Of a DNA stretch of 26,916 nt, positions 1-9,639 are shown one piece after another; positions within the stretch are counted from its first letter, which is position 1, and each line of letters begins with the position of its first letter. Source of the stretch: Chara braunii (Eukaryota; Streptophyta; Charophyceae; Charales; Characeae); assembly GCA_003427395.1 (NCBI GenBank), contig BFEA01000328.1:248628-275543 (forward strand), given 5' to 3'. The notes beneath the pieces were generated by a model that was given only the letters and a program-made list of their open reading frames with translations, searched no databases and was not told the origin of the DNA. Position numbers and translations under genes: made by a program.

Positions 1-34
1 TTTTTTTTTCCTTTTTTTTTTCTTTTTTTTTTTT
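1..34. repeat. T-rich low-complexity tract at window edge
   Basis: The window opens with 34 bases that are almost all T, broken by single Cs. It could be the reverse-strand poly(A) of an element lying outside the window, or simple sequence. No further structure is visible. Confidence 0.8.
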
Positions 35-40
35 GCATAA

Positions 41-106
41 TGGACGCTGGACCCGGTTTCCAGCAGGTGCCACTCCCCACCAAGAGTAGCTTGCAGAGCT
101 GTTACC
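41..106 (+). mobile_element. LINE 3' tail module, first half
   Basis: This stretch matches the first half of a module found about ten times in the window: GGACGCTGG, ACCCGGTTT, CCAGCAGGTG, CTCCCCACCAA. GCTGG and CCAGC can pair as a short hairpin. In intact copies the module continues to a second hairpin and poly(A). Here it stops at a MITE (107-250), and a plausible second half reappears at 644-722, so I infer one tail split by later insertions. Confidence 0.7.
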
Positions 107-250
107 TTCTTCCCCCGAATACAACGTAGGGTCTTTATGGCTGTACTTAGAGTGGAATATGCCCCAAATATAGCTGTACTTTCAGTGGAATATGCCCAAA
201 ATGCAGCTATAATGACCGGCGTACAGCGTACGTTGTATTCGGGGGAAGAA
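107..250. mobile_element. MITE, 144 bp, with 22-bp perfect inverted ends
   Basis: The ends are a perfect 22-bp inverted repeat (107-128 with 229-250) beginning TTCTTCCCCCGAATACAAC. There is no coding capacity. The middle holds a short direct repeat built around GTGGAATATGCCC. Relatives lie at 2583-2680, 2863-2966 and 9076-9182. The left end is preceded by TA, which in the 9076 copy is present on both sides, so a Tc1/mariner-type target duplication is possible but not proven. It appears to interrupt a LINE tail. Confidence 0.8.
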
Positions 251-252
251 CA

Positions 253-640
253 GGCATTTGGTTAAAATTGACATTTTTTTACTATTTTGAATTTTCACGA
301 AATTGATCTTCCAAAAAAGCACAGTAATTTTTAGCATATTCTTGTGTGCCGGCCACATCAGACCATCGATGGTCCGGCGTCCCCAGGACCATCTGATCTG
401 CCTCGATTTTGTTTATTTTTATTTTTAACCTCGGATTTATTTTGACCGTACTTTACGTCGAGATACATCACGTGGGTCCGGAGTCCCCAGGACGCCGCAC
501 CATCAATGGTCCAATGTCGTGGGCACAAAACCACGCTAAAAAACACAGTTTTTTGAACTCTTTTCTTGGATGCCCAATTTCGTGAAAATAGTAAAAAATC
601 ATTTAAAAATATCAATTTTAACGAAGTGCCAGTTGAAGAA
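253..640. mobile_element. AT-rich foldback element with nested inverted arms
   Basis: Outer arms at about 253-320 and 560-640 are imperfect reverse complements, both containing GTTAAAATTGA and TTTTCACGAAATTG. Inner arms at about 360-395 and 473-518 also pair, sharing GACCAT.GATGGT and GGCGTCC. The whole can fold into a long hairpin, typical of a non-autonomous DNA element. The right arm resembles the right end of the separate insertion at 24689-24916. The short reading frames across it are by-products of the repeat. Confidence 0.65.
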
Positions 641-643
641 GGT

Positions 644-722
644 TGGAGTGGGTGCTCTTATCACCACACCTAGGAGCCTCAGCAGGTGTTTTTCTGTAAA
701 AGGGAAAGAAAAAAAAAGAGAG
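644..722 (+). mobile_element. Probable second half of a LINE 3' tail
   Basis: GGTGCTCTTATCACC followed by ACACCTAGGAGCC resembles the second hairpin of the LINE tail module (GGTG, a CTCTTATCA loop, CACC, then CTAG). An A-rich tract at about 703-722 follows, as a poly(A) would. Together with 41-106 it reads as one tail separated by the MITE and the foldback element. The match is degraded, so this is inference. Confidence 0.45.
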
Positions 723-1390
723 TTCCAAATTGGAGAGTGGTGGAGCGAGGCCTGCATTGATTAGGCTCTGTTCATGTGCACTTGATCGGAATCGGCCCTC
801 TATACCAACCAGGTTCATTCTCTTACCAACCAGGTTCATTCTCGTAACCACCTGGCGCAGATATTGCCCTATTTGAAGGTGAGTTTGTTCCTTTGGTGGA
901 ACCAATTCAGGGGTGCTACTATCCGTGCCTTTGGTGGAACCAATTCAGGGGTGCTACTATCCGTGCCAGGTGGACATCGGGATGACCAAATGCTCAGTTG
1001 CTGACGGGCCTGTCATATGCCTGGTAGCCAGCCTCTACAACAACCTGGAATGTTTTTATTTTCAAGGCTTATTCTTTTTTCCTTTTTTCCTTTTTCCCTG
1101 TTGCACCTGGCGTCAGCATTGACGGGGACACCAATCCCATGCAGCAAGTTGTTCCTGAATTCTTTCCTTGTTGGCATTCCCCGGAATTTGCACCATGCCG
1201 TGTCATCCTGTGGCTGTCACAGTGGCAATACTGATCTTCTCTGTATCTTTTCAAACTTGTAGCACTGCCCAGGCTGGACATCTGGGTGGTGAGAATCTGG
1301 CCTTAAGGGGGGAGAGGGGGGGGAACACGAAGGAAGAAGAATCTCACATCTAGTGGACATATATTGCCCTGACTTCATATGGGTTCGACC
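723..1390. other. Unassigned non-coding DNA with two short tandem duplications
   Basis: I recognise no gene here. Two local duplications are visible: a 21-bp unit (TACCAACCAGGTTCATTCTC) at 803-843, and a 38-bp unit beginning CCTTTGGTGGAACC at 890-965. The reading frames present are under 85 codons, overlap on both strands and show no family motif. Confidence 0.6.
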
Positions 1391-2577
1391 AAGGCACAGT
1401 GGACTTAGCGGAGCCACGAAGGCACAGTGGACCTAGCGGAACCACAAAGGCACAGTGAACTTAGCAGATTCACAAGGCACAGAGTGAGTAGACTTAGCCG
1501 AACCCTGCTTTGCCAAGCCTTAAAGGCACAGTGGACTTAGCAGAGCCACTAAGGCACAGTGGACTTGGCAGAGCCACAAGGCACAGACTGAGTAGACTTA
1601 GCCGAACCCTGCTTTGCTGACCCACTAAGGCACAGTGGACTTCGCCGAGCCACTAAGGCACCGGGACTTAGCGAAGACACACTTTGCTGAGCCACTAAGG
1701 CGAGGTGGACTTAGCAGCAGAGCCACTAAGGAGGCACAGTGGACTTAGCCGAACCCTGGTTTGCTGACCCACTAAGGCGCGGTGGACTTAGCAGTAGAGC
1801 CACTAAGGAGGCACGGTGACTTAGCCGAGACCGGCTTTGCTGACCCACTAAGGTACAGTGGAGTTAACCGAGCCACTATGGCACAGTGGACTGTAGCCAA
1901 GCAACTAAGGGACAGTGGACTTAGCCGAGCCCTGCTTTGCAGAGCCACTAAGGCACAGTGGACTTAGCCGAGCCACTAAGGCACAGTGGACTTAGTCGAG
2001 CCACCAAGGCACATTGGACTTAGCGGAAACCTGCATTGCCGACCCAGAAAGGCATAGTGGACTGGGACCTGCTTTCCCGAGCCAGTAAGGCACAGTGGAC
2101 TTAGCCGAGCCGCCCTTCTTTGCAGAGCCAGTAAGGCACAGTGGACTTAGCCGAGCCGCCCTTCTTTGCAGAGCCAGTAAGGCACAGTGGACTTAGCCGA
2201 GCCACTAAGGCACAGTGGACTTAGTCGAGCCACCAAGGCACATTGGACTTAGCCGAAACCTGCATTGCCGACCCAGAAAGGCACAGTGGACTGGGACCTA
2301 CTTTCCCTAGCCAGTAAGGCACAGTGGACTTTAGCCAAGCCGTTCCGATTTCCAGCAGGTGCTGCTCCCCACCAATAGATGGAGCCTGAGAGCCTTCCCG
2401 ACGGTGCTAGTGGTGTCTGCTCCTATCAGCACCCCTAGCAGCCGCTCGGATTGTGTTGATTAAAAAAAAAAAAAAAAAAAAAGGCACAGTGGACTTATCT
2501 GAGACCTGCTTTCCCGGGCCAGTAAGGCCCGGTGGACTTAAGACGATCCACCAAGGCACACTGGACTTAGCCGAGCT
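1391..2577. repeat. Irregular satellite array, ~28-bp and ~43-bp units
   Basis: More than thirty degenerate units share AAGGCACAGTGGACTTAG followed by CCGAGCCACT, about 28 bp. Some units are extended by about 15 bp containing CCTGCTTTGC, giving about 43 bp. CCACT and AGTGG flank a 7-nt spacer at each junction, so units can form small hairpins. Higher-order structure is visible: a longer block around 1960-2060 recurs around 2190-2300. The array is interrupted at 2346-2482 and resumes in register. Confidence 0.9.
2346..2482 (+). mobile_element. LINE 3' tail with poly(A) inserted in the satellite
   Basis: This short insertion contains only the 3' end of a LINE-type element: TTTCCAGCAGGTGCTGCTCC, the ACCAATAGATGGAGCC segment, a second hairpin (TGCTAG and CTAGCA arms, loop around CTGCTCCTATCA), then GTTGATT and about 20 A. 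The satellite continues immediately after the poly(A). This is what extreme 5' truncation during target-primed reverse transcription leaves. No clear target duplication can be separated from the repeat units. Confidence 0.8.
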
Positions 2578-2582
2578 AGCGT

Positions 2583-2680
2583 CTTCACCTATAGAACGCC
2601 AGGTCATCGCTGAATCTGGACAGAAAGTTAGCCCAATTACAGCTAAAATGACCCCAGCCGGGCGTTCTATTCAGGTGAAG
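2583..2680. mobile_element. MITE, 98 bp, variant of the 107-250 family
   Basis: The ends CTTCACCTATAGAACGCC and GGCGTTCTATTCAGGTGAAG are near-perfect inverted repeats. On the reverse strand the subterminal block GGTCATTTTAGCTG matches GGTCATTATAGCTG in the 107-250 element, so the two are relatives despite different outermost bases. No coding capacity. Confidence 0.75.
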
Positions 2681-2862
2681 GCAGTAGCAACCTGATTAGA
2701 TCCAATGGCGGGACCCGTTGGAAAGAGTGCGAGTGACGTCAACGTGCCTTGTGCAGAAAACACGAAAAGAATCCAAGTAACAGAATAGGCTTGTGGATCC
2801 CATTCTGCATGCATGTCTACTTTGGAAGTGCTCCTGGGGGTCAAAGGGCAATAATTCCAGCT
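2681..2862. other. Unassigned spacer
   Basis: Nothing recognisable. There is no reading frame with family motifs and no repeat shared with the rest of the window. Confidence 0.5.
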
Positions 2863-2966
2863 ACCTTCTTCCCCCCAACACAACCCACCCTCATTGTGAA
2901 TGCATCTGATCGTAAAGACAGCTAATATACATACATAATGAGGATGTGTTACATTCGAGAGAAGGT
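2863..2966. mobile_element. MITE, ~104 bp, same family as 107-250
   Basis: The left end ACCTTCTTCCCCCCAACACA and the right end (ATGTGTTACATTCGAGAGAAGGT, split here as ATGTGTTACATTCG then AGAGAAGGT) are imperfect inverted repeats extending inward through CCTCATT and AATGAGG. It closely resembles the 9076-9182 copy in length and subterminal sequence. It has no coding capacity. Confidence 0.7.
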
Positions 2967-3002
2967 TTGATCGCCACTGACATCAGCGTACTAGGGTACA
3001 AT

Positions 3003-3054
3003 TTTTATTTTTTTTAATTTTTTTTTAACAATCGGGAACCAGGCCCGGTGTCCC
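3003..3054 (-). mobile_element. Degraded LINE 3' tail, reverse orientation
   Basis: On the reverse strand GGGACACCGGGCCTGGTTCCC corresponds to GGGACGCTGGGCCCGGTTCCC of the 10561 and 3539 tails (shown in parts: GGGACACC, GGGCCTGGTTCCC). A T-rich tract at 3003-3026 stands where the poly(A) complement should be. Most of the module between them is lost. Confidence 0.5.
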
Positions 3055-3535
3055 TTACAAAAAGTTCCATGGTCCTGATTTAGTGTGAGACATCACGGGT
3101 CAAGCCCAAAACCTGGACTGCTACACACCACAAATTCTTTTAAAAAATAATAATAATAAAAAACTCTTTTTTTGTTTTTTTCTTTTACCTCGTTTTTTTT
3201 ATTTATTTATTTTTATTATTTTTAGCAGCAGTAGTATTATTAGGGCCCAGTGCCCAAGGCAGAAATACAATGTAAAAGAACTGCAAATTCAGGGGTCACA
3301 AGGTCTCCAATCCCGCTTCGTCGGGTGGAGCCCCTCCCCTGTAGAAAACCACTGTCTTCCAAAAGAGAAAACAATACCAAATCCCCGATTCCCACTCTCC
3401 AAAAACACCCCCCAAAAAAAAAATCCACAAAGAAAATCGTACTTAGGGTTTCGGCTAGCGCCACAAGTTCCGTAAAAATGACGACAACAAAATTCCTAAT
3501 TAAGGTTTCTACTAATTCCTAGGTCCCACTATCAA

Positions 3536-3538
<3 letters not shown>
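3055..3538. other. AT-rich non-coding filler
   Basis: The stretch contains homopolymer-rich sequence (TAA/TTA runs at 3130-3240) and no recognised gene. An open frame of about 90 codons at 3250-3522 is rich in Lys, Pro, Ser and Thr because of A-runs, and shows no motif. I do not call it a gene. Confidence 0.5.
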
Positions 3539-3580
<42 letters not shown>

Positions 3581-3642
3581 GGAACAAGGCTCCAATCTAT
3601 TCGTGGGGAGCAGCAGGTGCTGGGAACCGGGCCCAGCGTCCC
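3539..3642 (-). mobile_element. LINE 3' tail with 41-base poly(A), reverse orientation
   Basis: A run of 41 T (3539-3579) is the complement of a poly(A). Reading the reverse strand, GGGACGCTGGGCCCGG, TTCCCAGCACCTGCTGC, TCCCCACGAATAGATTGGAG precede it. This subtype lacks the second hairpin and matches the tail at 10561-10645, which ends a retroposon with target duplication. The body of the element would lie at higher coordinates (from 3643), where I recognise nothing. Confidence 0.8.
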
Positions 3643-3852
3643 ATATGAAAGTTGACATAGAATTTTGAAAGAAGTTTGAAAGTTTAAGATCCTAGGGCTA
3701 AGAAGAATTTGATGTACTGAGAAAATCACTACAGAAACTTCAAAATAGGCAAATTCGGAAAACAACTCAGAGACTTCCCCCCATCATATCCTCTTTACCT
3801 TACTCCGGCAAGACTTACTGCAGCACCAAGAGTCCCTTCACAGAAAACAGAA

Positions 3853-4476
3853 TTGAACGCGCAGGACCAAGAGTCCCTCGAAGTTGTTTCAAAAGAGATT
3901 CAGTCACTAGAAGATCAATTGCTTAAGTATATGGAATATAGATGGCAGGGAGTCAGAATTCGAGGCAAATTGAAGAAACACCAGATGGAAGGAGATATGG
4001 ACGCTCGTTTCTTCGCCATGGCTAGGGCCAGAACTGGAAGAACTACAATAGAAGCCTTTATCAACCCTTTTAATAATGATGAACCATTAGCCATCTCAAC
4101 AGCTGCAAGTATGAAGTTGGCAAGATAATTTTACAAGGACCTCTTCACCTCAAAAAATTATTCGATTCCCTTACCATAAAAAGAAAGACAAATCAAAGAG
4201 TTTCTAACCCCCTTCAATAAATCAATTACGGAGGCACAAAAGGAGATACTGGAAATGCCACTAATGAAGGATGAAATTTGGAAGGCCCTAATCCTTATGG
4301 AAGAAGATAAGACGTCAGGAGTTGATGGCCTTCCGAAAAAATTTTGGGAATCCATGTGGGAAACACTCTCACAAGATCTAATGGACTTTTATCAAGCGGT
4401 CTGGGAGGTAGGGGACATGGGAGAAATAGTTAGTCAAGGGATTCTCACACTCCTTTACAAAAAGGGGACAAACTAA
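3853..4476 (+). pseudogene. LINE A pol remnant: pre-RT linker and RT fingers
   Basis: One frame with in-frame TAA stops at 4126-4128 and near 4176. The first ~90 codons are the basic linker that joins endonuclease to RT in plant-type LINEs (a GDMDARFF block, equivalent to the usual GDxNTxFFH). After the stops comes the first RT block: KDEIWKALILMEEDKTSGVD then GLPKKFWE, the family's KxPGPDGF region. Reading ends at a TAA after a run of A and G (about 4459-4467), where the frame shifts; the RT continues in another frame. RT copies element RNA at the target site. This fragment is inactive. Confidence 0.85.
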
Positions 4477-5312
4477 ATATTCGTAATTACCACCCCATCA
4501 CATTACTCACTGTAGTGTATAAATTGGTCGCCAAAGCACTAGTTGACAGAATGCTAATGGACATAATTCACCCATCACAAACAGGATTTATCTCAGGACG
4601 TAACATACAAGACAATATCCTTCTAATAAATGAACTTATTAAAGTTACTCGCCAATCAAAACATAATGCAACATTTATTTTCAAAGACTTTGAAAAAGCC
4701 TATGATCATGTAGACTGACTCTTTTTGAACAAATGCTTGGAGAAATTGAACTTCGGTCCGTGTTTCAGAAGGTGGATCTCTATCATGCACCGCAACGCCA
4801 CCACAAAAGTCATGGTAAATGGAAGTATGGCACCCCCAATAGAGCTACAGAGATCGGTAAGGCAGGGTGACCCTCTGGCACAATTCCTCTTCATAATTAT
4901 AATGGAGGCTCTAGCGGCCAACCTCAAACATCACAAGGATATCAGAAAAATTCAAGTGACATCCATACCGGAAGAGGCAATTCCCATATGCTCATTATTT
5001 GCAGATGACCTCTCCTTGATGATTGACGCCACACATGAGAATATGGATGCGATTCAGGACTTAATGAATAAATTTTGCAAAATAGCAGACATGAAGGTTA
5101 ACTGGGGAGAAAAGACCCTAGGATGGTGGATTCACCATCAGGGTGTTAGGCCCCCAGAAAAACCTAAAATCAAATGGCTACCCCTCGACAAGCCAATAAG
5201 AGTGCTAGGCATTTCGTTGTCTGCCGAAGGGAAACTCAAAATTAATGATGAGATTATATTTCAAAGTGCTCAGACCAAACTGGAACTCTGGAAGAATAAG
5301 CTACATCGATAA
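4464..5312 (+). pseudogene. LINE A pol remnant: reverse transcriptase core
   Basis: This frame carries the central RT motifs in order: NYHPITLLTVVYKLVAKAL, HPSQTGFISGRNIQDNI, FKDFEKAYDHVD (first catalytic Asp region), RSVRQGDPLAQFLF, and SLFADDLSLM with the catalytic FADD at 4998-5009, then VNWGEKT and RVLGISLS. Catalytic aspartates are intact. A TGA at 4716-4718 follows DHVD, where LINE RTs normally have Trp. Tandem stops follow 5307, and the frame shifts there into the thumb region. Known role of the family: target-primed reverse transcription. Stops and shifts make this copy dead. Confidence 0.9.
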
Positions 5313-5316
5313 TAGG

Positions 5317-7090
5317 CAGATCTTTGGTAATCAATAATGTAATCCTAGCCTCTATTTGGTATAAATCAGCTATTTGGACCCTTGATTGTAAATGGACAAA
5401 ATTTCTTCATCAACAGCTCAGAGTTTTCTTGTGGAGAGGGAATCACGAATATAAGAATGTAATTAGTAGAGTGGCATGGTCCTTAGTCATCCAACCAAAA
5501 TCTAAGGGAGGGTTGGGGATTATTGACCCAACACTTCAAGCCATGGCGCTCTCAATCCAATGGGTGAAGAGATTATTATTAAATCCTCAAACTTCATGGA
5601 ATGGCCTAGCTTGGGAGCAGCTGAGAAGATTGGCCCCCAAGACAGGGGAGGCCGTAGATCTGGCCATGTGGTTAGAAAACAGGGAATGGTCGATCCCCAG
5701 AGGTACGACCAAAGAGGTAGACCCAGCCCAAATGACAAGCAGAGAGGCAGCAATGAAATATATCATCAACAACTCTTTTTGGCCTACCATACTCAACACC
5801 TGGAGGAAACTACCCATACCGGACAAACACTTCCCTCAACGATGGGAAGAGATTAACCAACAGCCACTTTTCAACAACACCTGGATCAGAGACCACCAAG
5901 GTACCACACTACACTGTAATGATAATCCATAGAAGAACTGGATCAGGAGGGGGGTAACTAGAATCAGGGACATTTGGGACGACGAGCCTCGGGATTGGAT
6001 CTCTCCTCACCTCCTCCAGAAGAAACTAAAACATTGTCACCACACACAAAATAACCTAAATAAAATTGTGGAACTCATCCCCATTGAGTGGTTCAGAGTG
6101 CTCAAGAGAGGGAAGAAAATTCAGCAAAGTGATTGAGTAGCTATGATAGAAGCACCGCGAAAGGTAGGTAACGACATTCTCATATCCCCCAATAATGAGG
6201 CATTTATCGCCCCAGGGGCATTAAGGGAGGACAATGTTTTAACTCTCAACAAAGACCTTGCCCCATATTGGATATCAGTGGGGAATGTCTTCAGAATCAG
6301 AGTCCTCTCACTACATGCACAGTCATACCTCGCTTTCAGACCATCCACACCCATCTCAGATCGGCCCTTTGATCCGGTATACTGGTCGTGGGGAACCAAA
6401 AATAAGCTCAACAAGAACTTCAACAGATACCTACACAGACTATCGGTCAAATCGACTTACCGAATGTTCATGTCCAGACTTAACCTGAAAGACAGGGTGG
6501 TTGAAAGATGGATGAAACATCTGAATATTAACAAGGAAGATCTCATAAATATCAAATGGTTCAAGGACTCCAAGATCAAACCTTCGAAGATTGCCTCCCT
6601 TCAATGGCAGATAGAACACCGGTGCCTCCCCACAAAAGACTGCCTGACAGATAGATCCTCCCTGGAAAAAAGACGTATGACTGACCCCTGGTGCAAACTT
6701 TGCAAATCTGCTTACCCAAGTAGGAAAATACCGAAAACAATCGAGCACATTTTTCTCGAGTGTCCAGGCTCCATTTGGCTATGGCGTTGGTGGGACAGAA
6801 TATGGGAACAATTAGAAACGACACACCAATGGCCTTGAGGATGGAAAGCAATTCTGCTGGAACATTGGTTCCCGGAACCAGAAGATAATTTCACTTAGAA
6901 CCTTTTTACCCTAGGAAGAAGAGCGGTGTTGTGGGCCATTTGGCAGAGAAGGAACACATATGAATGAGAGGAAGCTAGATTAGATGGCCCAGAATTTACT
7001 GACACTATCAAACAATAAATTCAAACTCACATACAGGATAAATGGACCAACCTAAAAGAAACAATTCAGTTCAACTCATCCAAAAAAGAA
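5317..7090 (+). pseudogene. LINE A pol remnant: thumb/connection and zf-RVT domain
   Basis: The frame resumes with SLVINNVILASIWYKSAIW and WRGNHEYKNVISRVAW, the post-RT block shared with plant-type LINEs. It continues through TAG at 5930-5932 and TGA at 6134-6136 to a cysteine/histidine block at about 6610-6800: HRCLPTKDCL, WCKLCKSAYPSRK, TIEHIFLECPG, WLWRWW. This is the zf-RVT pattern, a zinc-binding region usual at the C-terminus of LINE pol. TGA at 6836-6838 and later stops end it; recognisable residues (FTLGRRAVLWAIWQRR) continue to about 6960. Each of the three stops listed falls where LINE B encodes Trp. Confidence 0.85.
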
Positions 7091-7672
7091 ATCTCTCAAT
7101 CAATCCAGCTGCAACTGGCTGGGGGGGGGGAAAGGGGGAAACATAGGGACGATAGAATAGGAGGGAGCTGAGAGGGGGGAGGAAAAAGTTCCCAATAGGA
7201 ACTATAAGTTGAAATTTAATGATTGGACACAGGTGGATTTGTCAATCCCCCTTCGCCCTGCCCATGACTTCCCATGTCTCTTCCCTTTACCGCAGAACGC
7301 CATGGTTCCAATGTCCTGGTATGGGAGCAATTCACTTGAATGATGCTTTGTCCCAAAAATTCTTGTGCCTGGTCCTATTACCTCAGATGTTGTGTTCCAA
7401 AGTTTCACTTGAATGTTGTCCCCTTACCAAATTCTGCTGTCCGGAATTATTGTTGAATAGGCTGGATAAGAAAGATATAATCTGGCGCCCCCTCTCGGGT
7501 AAAGAGGTCAAATTCAACTACAGCAGGTAGGGAGCTCTCAGGATACTCCTTCTAGGAGGCGGTATTACTTAGCACAGTCATTGAGAATTGTCTGATGATG
7601 TTTTCTAAAATTGTGAGGGACGCTGGACCCGTTTTCCAGCAGGTGCTGCTCCCCACAAATAGTAGGACGCTT
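7091..7672 (+). other. LINE A 3' UTR and partial tail module
   Basis: After the pol remnant there is a G-rich tract, then a region that shares TCTGGCGCC and GGGTAAAGAGG (about 7480-7510) with the LINE fragments at 25342 and 26122. At 7617 the tail module begins (GGGACGCTGGACCCG, TTTTCCAGCAGGTGCTGC, TCCCCACAAATAG) but breaks off near 7672 without the second hairpin or poly(A). Small reading frames here have no motifs. Confidence 0.65.
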
Positions 7673-7736
7673 GATATCCAACCATCTATTCATCCCACTC
7701 AACCTCTTTTTGAAAAAATAGCCCCACAGAACAATC

Positions 7737-8775
7737 CCGCCTCCATCATCGAAGGGAAGAAACGCAGACTAATCCGGGTGAAGTTAGCGGCTGGTGGTCG
7801 GTACCCGCCGAAATTTCAGCGCCAATCGCATCCACTACCAACTTCCTCCTTCCTAATCACCTCCGTCCTTCCCAACTCCGTCGTCGTGAAGAACTTCAGA
7901 GAGTCTCTTCTCCGCGGGGGCCGAACACCATCATCACCCTGACATTCCTTGCCCCCACAAAAATCCTAGTCTCCGTCGTCGAGGTGGTGAACTAGCACTA
8001 CCCAACGCCAATCGCGCCAGATTTCACTCTCATCAGTTGATACCCATTAGCCAGCTTAAACTACCTGACGACAATCGCATCTGATAAGAGGCCCCTCTAG
8101 CCGGTACCCATCGAGCAGCCATATTTCCTCCCCCTCTCCGTCCTTGTAAAGAATCATTTGATGCCCCTGGCCCCTTACTTTGAAGCAAGTCCCCAAAAAC
8201 TCCACAAGATGCCCCGTTAGGTTTTTTAATAGGAGAAAATTGAGATACCGGAGCCATTACCCGGCCTTGGCTACAAAACAACTTTTAACGACGTCTGACG
8301 ACTTGACAAACCTCTGACAAACCACTTACGAAATATAGAACAAAAATAGGAAACCAGCAAGCCCTGAAACAGACGACCTGAAAGATCCCACCTCCATCAT
8401 CGAAGGGAAGGACCTTATTCACCTTCCCAACTCCGTCCTCGTAAGGAGCCCAGAGGATAGATTATCTCAGCAGGGGGCAGGCACCATCATCACCCTGGAA
8501 TTCCTTGCCCCCACAAGAATTTACGACTCTGTCATCAAGGAAGTGAACAACACTGCCCAATGCCAATCGCGCTAAAGGTCACCCTTAATAGCCGATACCC
8601 ATTGGACAGCCTAACTACCCAACGCCAATCGCATTTGTTAAGGGCTCCCCCTAGCCGGTACCCGTTGAACAACCCTATTTTACCCCCTCTCTATCCTTGC
8701 AAAGAATCTTTTGATGCCTTCCACCCCCTACTTCAAAACAAGAAAACCCCACACCCTACGAGATATTTCATTTGA
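7737..8775. repeat. Direct repeat, two diverged copies 650 bp apart
   Basis: Copy 1 starts at 7737 (CCCGCCTCCATCATCGAAGG) and copy 2 at 8387 (CCCACCTCCATCATCGAAGG). Both then share CCAACTCCGTC, CACCATCATCACCCTG, TTCCTTGCCCCCACAA, a CAATCGC block, TAGCCGGTACCC and AAAGAATC.TTTGATGCC in the same order, ending near 8215 and 8775. CGCCAATCGC recurs inside each copy. No protein motif is visible. It is either a tandem duplication or two units of a longer satellite. Confidence 0.75.
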
Positions 8776-9075
8776 CCATCTCATGAACCCCTTGTTCAGA
8801 ATTATGACGGTAATCTAATGAGTAGAATTATGTCAAATTAAGAAAAACAACATATCGACTCAAAAAACGTTGGAATTCAATTGCAAACAGAGGAATTAGA
8901 TTTATGCAAGATATACTATTGTCCCACTAACCCTAATGAACCCGAAATCCCTAAAGTACATTTAAGCCGGTTTTTAGTTTTGCCTAAGACGGCAATCGTA
9001 TGCCGAAGAAAATTCAAAAAAACATCCATCACCAACATATTCCAAGCATTATGCAAAATTGACAACAGAACCCAT
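8776..9075. other. Unassigned AT-rich stretch
   Basis: No recognised element. An open frame of 109 codons from 8881 runs into the MITE at 9076-9182 and has no motif, so I treat it as chance. Confidence 0.5.
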
Positions 9076-9182
9076 ACCATCTTCCCCCGAACACAATGTA
9101 CCCTCATTTTGGCTGTATCTGACTGGAAATATAGCTTTGATACATTCATTATCAGGGTGCGTTATGTTCGGGGGAAGACGGT
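9076..9182. mobile_element. MITE, 107 bp, best-preserved copy of the family
   Basis: Inverted ends of about 33 bp: ACCATCTTCCCCCGAACACA at the left and, on the reverse strand, ACCGTCTTCCCCCGAACATA at the right, extending inward through ACCCT. Each end is preceded by TA, which fits a TA target duplication of the Tc1/mariner type. No transposase is present, so it would depend on one encoded elsewhere. Confidence 0.8.
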
Positions 9183-9639
9183 AGTACTCTACTCCAACAC
9201 GAAAACATAAGTCATTGAAAGGCGGCAATCCAAAGTCTATTAACCTCATAGGATGAAACAAGATATAAAGACCAGTCTTCTTCAGCAAGTCAGCACATAG
9301 TTTTCCTTGGCAAAGGAACACGACGTATGGGAAACCACAATTCCCCTGGCCAAACGACTCAGCGTACACGAAAACCAATCCGTGATAATCAAGGAAGCTC
9401 ATAGGTGAGAACTGTGTGCTCCTGAGGAAAGGGGGGTACAGGGTTGGTCCTATATTGGGGTCGAGGGAGAGTGGGTGACTCGTCTCGGCGGAGGCAGTGT
9501 AGGGCTGAGGGGGGAGGGGCAGGGGGAGGGAGGGGCGATCTCTCTCGAAGAAGTCTAACATCCAGTTTAGTATTTCTTTCCATTTCGTTTGTCTCTCGAG
9601 GAGGTTGTAGTGGTCGAAAATTCGGTGGCCCTTGAAGAC

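Larger units (their letters stand above)
3780..7672 (+). mobile_element. LINE A: 5'-truncated non-LTR retrotransposon
   Basis: About 3.9 kb with the order linker, reverse transcriptase, thumb/connection, zf-RVT-type cysteine domain, 3' UTR and tail module. The apurinic endonuclease domain that normally begins the pol ORF of such elements is absent, so the copy is 5' truncated or its front is lost. Coding remnants occupy three frames with several stops, so it cannot move itself. Its protein aligns almost throughout with LINE B (18812-22120, minus), a clearly diverged relative. The 5' limit is approximate. There is no poly(A) after the partial tail at 7617-7672. Confidence 0.85.

Noticed and set aside
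2346-2482. Independent SINE
   Set aside because: The same module ends LINE A, LINE B and UTR-containing fragments, so a strongly truncated LINE end is the simpler reading.
3250-3522. Plus-strand 90-codon frame rich in Lys, Pro and Ser
   Set aside because: Its composition comes from A- and C-rich simple sequence; no domain, no neighbours suggesting a gene.
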